Of a stretch of 21,351 nucleotides of DNA, positions 7,147-13,393 are shown one piece after another. Position 1 is the first letter of the stretch. Each line of letters begins with the position of its first letter. The notes beneath the pieces are model-generated. The model saw only the letters and a list, made by a program, of their open reading frames with translations, ran no database searches and had not been told where the DNA came from. A program made the position numbers and the translations under genes. The DNA lies in NCBI GenBank assembly GCA_023406985.1, contig JAEXTK010000224.1:1-21351 (forward strand), read 5' to 3'. The stretch comes from Spirochaetota bacterium (lineage in GTDB: Bacteria; Spirochaetota; Spirochaetia; Treponematales; Breznakiellaceae).

Positions 7147-8676
7147 TTACGCCGCTCCTCCCGCGCCCAAGGTACGACCCATGGCCGCCTTCATGATGTC
7201 TTCTTCCTTATAATGCTTCCGCTCGATCACCTCGGAGACGACGCCTTCGTGCATGACGACCACGCGGTCGGTCATACCCATGATTTCCGGCAGCTCCGAG
7301 GAGACCATGATGACCGCGAGCCCCTGGGCCGCGAGGCCCGAGACGATGGCGTGGACCGCGGACTTGGTGGCGACGTCGATGCCTTTGGTGGGCTCGTCCA
7401 GGATCAGGATGGAGGGATTGGAGGCGAGCCATTTCGCGAGGACGACCTTCTGCTGGTTGCCGCCGGAGAGCGTCTGGACGTCATAATCGATGCCCGCCGC
7501 CTTCACCTCCAGTCGTTTCGCGTAGTCGGAGGCCACTTCTCGCTCCTTCTTCTCGTCGAGCCAGCCCGCGCGGCTCAGGGCATCGACCTGGGGCAACGTG
7601 ATGTTCTGGGCGATGGACATGGCGAGCACGGCCCCCTGGCGCTGACGGTCCTCGGGCACGTATACGACGCCGCGTTTCATCGCTTCGCCGGGACTGCGGA
7701 AACGCACCGACTCTCCGGCCATGGAGACTTCCCCCGCGTCCAAGGGATCCACGCCGATGAGCGCGCGCATCACCTCGGTGCGGCCGGCGCCCACGAGGCC
7801 GAAGAAGCCGAGGATCTCGCCGTGGTGGACCTCGAAGGAGACCGCCTTGAAGATGCCCGTCCGCGTGAGCTTCCGCGCGGCGAGGGCGACGCCCCCGATC
7901 GCGGCTTCCTGTTTCGGGAAGAGCTGGTCGACGCTGCGGCCGACCATCATGCGCACGAGGTCGTCCTCGGTCGCCCCTTTCAGAGACCCCTCGCCGATGT
8001 AGCGGCCGTCGCGGAGGACCGTGTAGTAGTCCGCGATCTCGAAGAGCTCCTCGAATTTGTGGGAGATGAAGACGATGGCGACGCCCTCGGCCTTGAGCTT
8101 CCGCACGAGGACGAAGAGCTCCTCGGTTTCCCGGATGGTGAGGGCGCTCGTCGGCTCGTCCATGATGAGCACCTTGGCCTCCCGGGAGAGCGCCTTGGCG
8201 ATCTCCACGAGGTGGCGTTCCGCCGTGGACAACTCCTTGACGAGCGTGCGCGGGTCGAGTTTGAGGCCGAGGCGAGAGAGGAGCTCGGTGGCCCTCCGGC
8301 GCATCAGGGCCCACGAAATGGGCTTCACCGGAAGCCGGTCCGCCATGGATAGGCGCGGCGCGTGGCCCATGAAGATGTTCTCGGCCACCGACAGGTCGCC
8401 GAACATCGAAGTTTCCTGATGGATGACGGCGATCCCCGCCTTCTGCGCTTCCTGCGGAGACTTGAACTCCACCGTCTTTCCGTTAAAGCGTATCGTTCCC
8501 TGCGTCGGCCGGTATACGCCGGTCATTACCTTGACGAGGGTCGACTTTCCCGCGCCGTTCTCGCCGATGAGCGCGTGGATCTCTCCGGGCCGCGCGGCGA
8601 ATTTCACGCCGTCGAGCGCCTTGATGCCCGGGAAGTACATCGAAATGTCGTCTAATTCGAGGATGGCCTTATTCAT
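7147..8676 (-). CDS. rhaT: Rhamnose ABC transporter ATPase, two nucleotide-binding domains
   Basis: This 509-residue double ATPase belongs to the carbohydrate class 2 (RbsA/MglA-like) type and powers sugar import from the cytoplasmic face. Domain 1 has Walker A GENGAGKST (38-46), a diverged signature LSTAE (149-153), Walker B VLIMDEPTSAL (169-179) and the switch His in ISHKFEEL. Domain 2 has a degenerate Walker A, GLVGAGRTE (293-301), with the usual Lys replaced by Arg. It also has an intact LSGGNQQKV (403-411) and ILILDEPTKGID (423-434). This asymmetry is normal for the family. The name follows the rhizobial RhaT and is unrelated to the E. coli RhaT symporter. The gene lies 92 bases after rhaS, behind a strong hairpin that should reduce its transcription relative to rhaS. 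Confidence 0.92.
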   Translation of the reverse strand: MNKAILELDDISMYFPGIKALDGVKFAARPGEIHALIGENGAGKSTLVKVMTGVYRPTQGTIRFNGKTVEFKSPQEAQKAGIAVIHQETSMFGDLSVAENIFMGHAPRLSMADRLPVKPISWALMRRRATELLSRLGLKLDPRTLVKELSTAERHLVEIAKALSREAKVLIMDEPTSALTIRETEELFVLVRKLKAEGVAIVFISHKFEELFEIADYYTVLRDGRYIGEGSLKGATEDDLVRMMVGRSVDQLFPKQEAAIGGVALAARKLTRTGIFKAVSFEVHHGEILGFFGLVGAGRTEVMRALIGVDPLDAGEVSMAGESVRFRSPGEAMKRGVVYVPEDRQRQGAVLAMSIAQNITLPQVDALSRAGWLDEKKEREVASDYAKRLEVKAAGIDYDVQTLSGGNQQKVVLAKWLASNPSILILDEPTKGIDVATKSAVHAIVSGLAAQGLAVIMVSSELPEIMGMTDRVVVMHEGVVSEVIERKHYKEEDIMKAAMGRTLGAGGAA

Positions 8677-8717
8677 GCTCGCCTACCGCTTGCACAGATT
8701 ATGGGGGTTCGTTCACG

Positions 8718-8754
8718 AAAAAGCCCGCCCGGGCCCCGGGGACCGCGGGCGGGG
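8718..8754 (-). terminator. Internal intrinsic terminator / attenuator between rhaS and rhaT
   Basis: On the minus strand the arms CCCGCCCG (revcomp of 8746-8753) and CGGGCGGG (revcomp of 8724-8731) are perfectly complementary. The loop region is itself GC-rich (CCCCGGGGCC). CTTTTT follows immediately. This is the form of a Rho-independent terminator placed after the binding-protein gene inside an operon, a well-known way to make more binding protein than membrane components. Confidence 0.82.
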
Positions 8755-8768
8755 AAAGGAGAACGGGA

Positions 8769-9800
8769 TCAGAACATCGCCGCGAATTTCGCGATGTTAT
8801 CCTTGGTGAAAGTGAACGGCTCGCCCATGATCGCGATGCCGCCGGGGCCGACCTTGATCGTGCCGATGCGGCCGGCGCTGATGGCGTCGCCGCTCTTGCC
8901 GGTGTTCTTGCCCTTCACGAGGTTGTAGAGGATGTACGTGGAGGAATAGCCGAGGTCGATGGGGTTCCAGAGCGCCACGCCCTTGGAGACGCCGCTCTCG
9001 ACGTAGGCCTTCATCTCGGAGGGCAGGCCGAGGCCGCCGAGCTGGATCTTGCCGGTGAGGCCCTGATCCTGGATGGCCTTCGCCGTCGCCGCGACGCCGA
9101 CCGTCGTCGGGCAGGTGATGCCCTTGAGGTTCGGATAGGACTTGAACAGGCCGAGCGCCTCGCGGTAGGACTTGTCCGAGGAGTCGTCGCCGTACACGAC
9201 CGCGACGAGCTTCATCTCTTTCATCTTCGGATTCTCGGCGATTTCCTTCTTCATGAACTCGATCCAGGCGTTCTGGTTGGTGGCCTGGGCCGTGGCGGAG
9301 AGGATCGCGACCTCGCCCTTATAGCCGACCATCTCGGCGAGCTGGCGCATCTGGCTGCGGCCGATGAGCTCGGTGTCGGAGGGCGCGAGGTGGAGGATGC
9401 GGCCGGCTTCGGCGACGCCGGAGTCGAAGGAGATGACCTTGATGCCCGCGTCCATGGCTTTCTTCGCGGCCGGCACCAGGGCGTCCTGGTCGTTCGCGGA
9501 GATGGCGATCGCGTCCACCTTGGTGGCGATGAGGTTGTTGATGATTTCGATCTGGCCTTCGGCCGTGGCGGAGCTCGGTCCCTGGTAGATGATCTCCACG
9601 TCCCCGAGTTCCTTCGCAGCCTCGAGGGCGCCGTCGCGGGCGGCCTCGAAGAAGCCGTTGCCGAGGCTCTTCACGAGAATGGCGATGCGGACCTTCTTTC
9701 CGGCCGCGGGAGCGGCGCCTTCCTGTCCGCCGGCGGCGAACGCGGAAGCCGCGCTGAGCGCCAAGGCTGCGGCGATGGCGACGGTTAACGTTCTCTTCAT
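8769..9800 (-). CDS. rhaS: Rhamnose ABC transporter substrate-binding protein
   Basis: This is a periplasmic binding protein of the type 1 sugar-binding (RbsB/LsrB-like, Peripla_BP_4) family, 343 residues. It starts with a signal peptide (basic MKRT, hydrophobic core to about residue 20, likely cut after AFA near 22-23) and a mature start of AGGQEG, a form common in spirochaetes. No lipobox Cys is present, so it should be a soluble periplasmic protein. The first beta strand and binding loop read VRIAILVKSLGNGFFEAARDG. Further family landmarks are IIYQGPSSATAEGQ, DAIAISANDQDALVPA and KVISFDSGV. I chose the ATG at 9800 because GGGGGA lies upstream and the signal peptide begins there; the frame is open to 9893. 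It is the first gene of the transporter operon. Specificity for L-rhamnose is inferred from rhaM, rhaA and gene order. Confidence 0.88.
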   Translation of the reverse strand: MKRTLTVAIAAALALSAASAFAAGGQEGAAPAAGKKVRIAILVKSLGNGFFEAARDGALEAAKELGDVEIIYQGPSSATAEGQIEIINNLIATKVDAIAISANDQDALVPAAKKAMDAGIKVISFDSGVAEAGRILHLAPSDTELIGRSQMRQLAEMVGYKGEVAILSATAQATNQNAWIEFMKKEIAENPKMKEMKLVAVVYGDDSSDKSYREALGLFKSYPNLKGITCPTTVGVAATAKAIQDQGLTGKIQLGGLGLPSEMKAYVESGVSKGVALWNPIDLGYSSTYILYNLVKGKNTGKSGDAISAGRIGTIKVGPGGIAIMGEPFTFTKDNIAKFAAMF

Positions 9801-9944
9801 ACGGGAATCCCCCTTTTGGTGACTTCGCGGCCACGAACCGTGCCGCATGGTTGCAGTATGGGGTCGTTTCCTGGAACCGGGAACGACGCGCATCTACGCA
9901 CTATGTGCAGGGATTCTACGATTTTGGGCAAAGAATCGGCGCCA
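9801..9944 (-). promoter_or_regulatory. rhaS upstream region with two dyads
   Basis: This 144-base gap separates the response-regulator stop from the rhaS start. It holds two inverted repeats: GATTCT (9912-9917) with AGAATC (9932-9937), and GTCGTT (9863-9868) with AACGAC (9882-9887). The second encloses TTCCTGGAA-like symmetric text. A weak promoter candidate on the minus strand is TTCCCG-17-CATACT, with CATACT at 9855-9860. These are candidate sites for the AraC-type regulator or the YesN-like response regulator, or for RNA structure. I see no clear terminator for the upstream operon, so some read-through into rhaS is possible. Confidence 0.4.
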
Positions 9945-11480
9945 TCAGTCCTGCGGCGGCGCCTTCGGCCGCTTTTCGTCGCCCGGCGGTACGCCGTAAC
10001 GGTCGCGGTAGAGCCGCGCGAAATGGCGCTCGCTGCCGTAGCCGACCGCCCATGCCGCCTCCTTCACCGATTTGCCGGCGCGCAGGAGCTCCCGCGCGCG
10101 GGAGAGCCGGAGTCCGGTCGCGTATTCCACGAAGGTCATGCCCACCCGCCGATGGAAGAGGGCGGACAGGTAGTTCGGCGTCAAGCCGAAGATGCGGGCC
10201 GTTTCCGCGAGGGAGAGTCCCTCCGCGAAACGACGCCGGACGAATTCCTCCACGGCAGCGATGGTATCGCCTTCCGCCCGCCGGCCCTCCGCCGCGCCAT
10301 CCCGGTCCTCCAGCGCCATTTCGCAGGCCGCGATGGGATCGTCCGCTCCCGCAGCGAAGGGAAGCGCGCGAACCTGGAAGCGGCGGAGCGCCTCCGCGCC
10401 GCGCTCGGCGATTCCGGATTTCGCCGCCGCGGCGTACGCGGCCGCGGCTTCCCTGAGCGCCGAGCGGTCCCGCGTCGCGGCCGCGGCCAAAGCCCGGGAT
10501 AGGGCCGCCGCGGCCTCCTGGTCGGCGGCGCCGAAGCGGGCCAAAAGCTGCTGCGCGGCCAGGACGGATTGCGCGCCCGCGGGCAGGAGGGCTCTCCGCT
10601 CGAGGACGGCGAGGGCCGATTCCAGGCCGCCGCGCGCCTCCGTCGGGTCCTCGGCGCTCTCGGTGACCGCGAGGAATACCCTGATCGGCCGGACCGCGGA
10701 CCCGTCTTCCCCCGGAGCGGAGACGGGGCGGACCGCGCCGTCCCGGTCTTGACCGCTCGGCTCGGCCGCGGCGGCGCTCGCGACCTCGCTCCAGAAGCGG
10801 CGCAACGCGTCGGCATCCGGTTCTCCGCCCGTGCCCTCGACGCCGCAGGCGATTTCCAGGGCGAGCGACTCCGGCCTCAATACGACGGCGGCGCGCAAGC
10901 CTTCTTCCGCGTGCCGCCGCGCGCGTTCCTTCACGATCCGCGTGACGGCCGCGAGACGCGCGCGCGTTTCCGTTTCCGCGCCGGCGCCGTCGACGATGAG
11001 GAGCGCCGCGCCGAAGAGGCTGCCCTCCGCGGCGGAAGGGAGGGCGACCTCGCCCTCGTAGGCGAGCCGGGCCCATTCGCGCTCGAAGGCGTGGGCCCGG
11101 CTTTCGAGCGAACGTTCGAAGGCCGCGCGCAATTTCGCGACGAGGGCGCGGACCTCTTCCGCGGAGGGGGGCTTGAGGATGTAGGCGAGGGCGCCGAGCT
11201 CGAGCGCCCGCTGGGCGTACTCGAATTCGGAATGGGAACTCAGGACCGCCCAGGGAATCCGCTTGGACGTTCCCGTGAGTTCCCGCAGGGCTTGCAAGCC
11301 GTCCAGTTTCGGCATCCGGATATCGACGAGGGCCGCGTCGATCCGTCCCGAGGCGACGAGGTCCACGAGTTCCCGGCCGTTCTCCGCCTCGATCACTGCA
11401 ACGGACGGATCCGCTTCCTCGACGAGGCAGCGGATGTGGTAGCGGACGAGGCGTTCGTCGTCGGCGATCAGGAGACGCAC
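9945..11480 (-). CDS. Response regulator with AraC-type DNA-binding domain (YesN-like)
   Basis: This cytoplasmic two-component regulator has 511 residues. The receiver domain (about 1-118) shows the acidic pair Asp7-Asp8, the phospho-acceptor Asp53 in LVDIRMP, SSHSEFEYA and the conserved Lys103 in ILKPPS. A long alanine- and arginine-rich middle region (about 120-400) of unknown fold follows. An AraC-type double helix-turn-helix (about 405-500) then includes LSLAETARIFGLTPNYLSAL and VKEAAWAVGYGSERHFARLY. It overlaps the kinase gene by 13 bases. I chose the GTG at 11480 because GGAGGA lies six bases upstream; the frame is open further to 11849 but that part is kinase sequence in another frame. 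The neighbouring rhaS makes sugar-transporter control the best guess, as is usual for YesN-type regulators, but the target is not shown by sequence. Confidence 0.93.
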   Translation of the reverse strand: MRLLIADDERLVRYHIRCLVEEADPSVAVIEAENGRELVDLVASGRIDAALVDIRMPKLDGLQALRELTGTSKRIPWAVLSSHSEFEYAQRALELGALAYILKPPSAEEVRALVAKLRAAFERSLESRAHAFEREWARLAYEGEVALPSAAEGSLFGAALLIVDGAGAETETRARLAAVTRIVKERARRHAEEGLRAAVVLRPESLALEIACGVEGTGGEPDADALRRFWSEVASAAAAEPSGQDRDGAVRPVSAPGEDGSAVRPIRVFLAVTESAEDPTEARGGLESALAVLERRALLPAGAQSVLAAQQLLARFGAADQEAAAALSRALAAAATRDRSALREAAAAYAAAAKSGIAERGAEALRRFQVRALPFAAGADDPIAACEMALEDRDGAAEGRRAEGDTIAAVEEFVRRRFAEGLSLAETARIFGLTPNYLSALFHRRVGMTFVEYATGLRLSRARELLRAGKSVKEAAWAVGYGSERHFARLYRDRYGVPPGDEKRPKAPPQD

Positions 11481-13393
11481 TCTTCGTCCTCCGGTATCTC
11501 GATGCGGGCCCGCGTGCCCCGGCCGGGAGCGGAATCCAACGTCAACACCGCGCCGGGGAAGGCGAGGGCGAGCCTGCGTTCCACGTTCGTGATGCCCACT
11601 CCCTTCGCCGCCGAGGTCGGAACGAATCCGCCGCCGTCGTCCTCGATGGAGAGCTCCAGGAAACGGCCGCGGACGCTCGCGGCGATGACGATGGTTCCCC
11701 GCTCTCCGGAGGGTTCGATCCCGTGGATGATCGCGTTCTCCACGAGCGGCTGGAGCACGAGCTTCGGGATGCGCCGGCCGAGGGCGGCCTCCTCGCGCTC
11801 GATCCGCCACGAGAGCCGGTCCTGGAAGCGCATCTTCTGGAGCTCGCAATACCGTTCGATGAAGTCCAGTTCCTCGGCTACGGTCGTCTCGGCCCCGTGG
11901 TCCACCGAATAGCGGAGGAGTTCCTTGAGCGCGATGATGGCGTTCTCCAGCGCCGCGTGCTCCTGCATGCGGTTCAGGGCGGCGAAGCTCCCGAGCACGT
12001 TGTAGAGGAAGTGGGGCCGGACCTGGGATTGGAGGGCCTGGTACTCCGCGCTCCGGAGCTCCAACAGTTCCGTATACTTGGCCGCGTTGTCGGCGACGAG
12101 GCTCGCGAATTCCACGTAGTTCGTGAACCGGATGAGGTCGAGGTCGTTGAAGCTGCGGTCCCCGCTCGACATGGCGAGCACGCCGAAGCGCCGGCTGCCG
12201 ACCCCGAGCGGCCCGGCCAGGATGCTCGCCCCGTCGGCGGAGCGGCCGTCGCTCACGACGCAGGGAGCCCCATTCTGCTCCAGGGCCGCGAGCGCGGCGA
12301 GGAGCGGCGAGCCCTCTCCGGCGAAGGGAGTTTTTCCGCTCGCGACGCGCGCCTCGGGACCCCGCGGGCCTTGGACGATGACCGCGGCGCCCGCGGCGTC
12401 CATGTCGCGGAGGGCCGCGACCACGATGGCGCGGAGTACGCGGTCCTGGGACGCGCCCGGCGCGCTCCCTTCCTCCGGCAATCCGCGGCGCTCCTCGGCG
12501 AGGGCCGATTCCGCGGCGTCCCGGGACAAGGCGACCATGGCGCCGAGGTTGCCCTTCAGGGCGTTCATGTACAGGTTGAAGCCGCGCGCCAGGTCCTCGA
12601 ACTCGTCCCGGGTACGGAAATCGAGCGGCGTGGAAAAATCGCCGGCGGATACCCGCGCCACGGCCTCGCCCACGGTCCCGAGGCGACGGACGATGCGCGC
12701 GGAAAAGATCAAGGAAATGAGGGTCGCGAGGATGGCGGTGCCGACGCCCACGAGGACGAAGGACCGCAGTTGGTCGCTGCGGACCGCTGCGGCCTCGCGC
12801 TCCAGGCTGACCATGAAGTAATTGAGGTAGCTTTCGAAGCTGTTGGCGAGGTAATACGAGGTTTGCCGGGTCTCATCGAAGAGGGCGATGAGCTCGGGGT
12901 CGCTCGACCCTTGGATGCGCGCGTAGAGGTCTTCCTTCCCCAGGATACCCGCCTCGTGGAGCGACTGGACGCGGGAGATGAGGAACCGGAGCCGGGTGAA
13001 CGCCTTGCGGCTCATGATCCAGGCCGTATCGTGTTCCTCCGCGAGGACCCCGCGCCGGACGAGGTCGCGGAGCGGCGGATCTTCCATGAAGCGCTGGAAC
13101 ATGCCTTGGAACTGGTCCACGGCCTCCTTCCATTTCCGGATGGCGGCGGGATAGGGGTCGAAGTAGAGGACGTCCTTGAGGTTGCCGTAGGTCTCCGGCG
13201 CAAAGGCGCTCACCATGATGTCCTTGGTGAGGCTCCGCACGATCCTCGATTGTTCCAGGAGCGCGTCTCCCCGGTCCATGGTGTCCCGGATGCGCTCCAG
13301 GCGGTAGAGGGTCGCGACCGAGATCGCGACGATGGAGAGGGTGCTGCAGAAGACGAGGGCGTAGATGCCGAAGAACTTGCCGCGCAGCCTCAT
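11468..13393 (-). CDS. Sensor histidine kinase, YesM/LytS type with HAMP and GAF-like domains
   Basis: This membrane sensor kinase has 641 residues. A first membrane segment lies at about 8-30. An extracytoplasmic helical region (about 31-207) probably binds the signal or a binding protein. A second membrane segment lies at about 210-232 and a HAMP linker at about 233-285. A GAF-like segment (about 315-437) reads LRAIVVAALRDMDAAGAA through FGVLAMSSGDRSFNDLDL. The His_kinase domain carries the phospho-acceptor His461 in QSQVRPHFLYN. The ATPase domain has LVENAIIHG (Asn553), DDGGGF (586-590) and GVGITNVERRL. The ATG overlaps the rarA stop (ATGA), and the end overlaps the response regulator. No good Shine-Dalgarno is visible, so translation may depend on coupling with rarA. 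The ligand is unknown; a sugar or its binding protein is the usual case for this class. Confidence 0.92.
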   Translation of the reverse strand: MRLRGKFFGIYALVFCSTLSIVAISVATLYRLERIRDTMDRGDALLEQSRIVRSLTKDIMVSAFAPETYGNLKDVLYFDPYPAAIRKWKEAVDQFQGMFQRFMEDPPLRDLVRRGVLAEEHDTAWIMSRKAFTRLRFLISRVQSLHEAGILGKEDLYARIQGSSDPELIALFDETRQTSYYLANSFESYLNYFMVSLEREAAAVRSDQLRSFVLVGVGTAILATLISLIFSARIVRRLGTVGEAVARVSAGDFSTPLDFRTRDEFEDLARGFNLYMNALKGNLGAMVALSRDAAESALAEERRGLPEEGSAPGASQDRVLRAIVVAALRDMDAAGAAVIVQGPRGPEARVASGKTPFAGEGSPLLAALAALEQNGAPCVVSDGRSADGASILAGPLGVGSRRFGVLAMSSGDRSFNDLDLIRFTNYVEFASLVADNAAKYTELLELRSAEYQALQSQVRPHFLYNVLGSFAALNRMQEHAALENAIIALKELLRYSVDHGAETTVAEELDFIERYCELQKMRFQDRLSWRIEREEAALGRRIPKLVLQPLVENAIIHGIEPSGERGTIVIAASVRGRFLELSIEDDGGGFVPTSAAKGVGITNVERRLALAFPGAVLTLDSAPGRGTRARIEIPEDEECVS

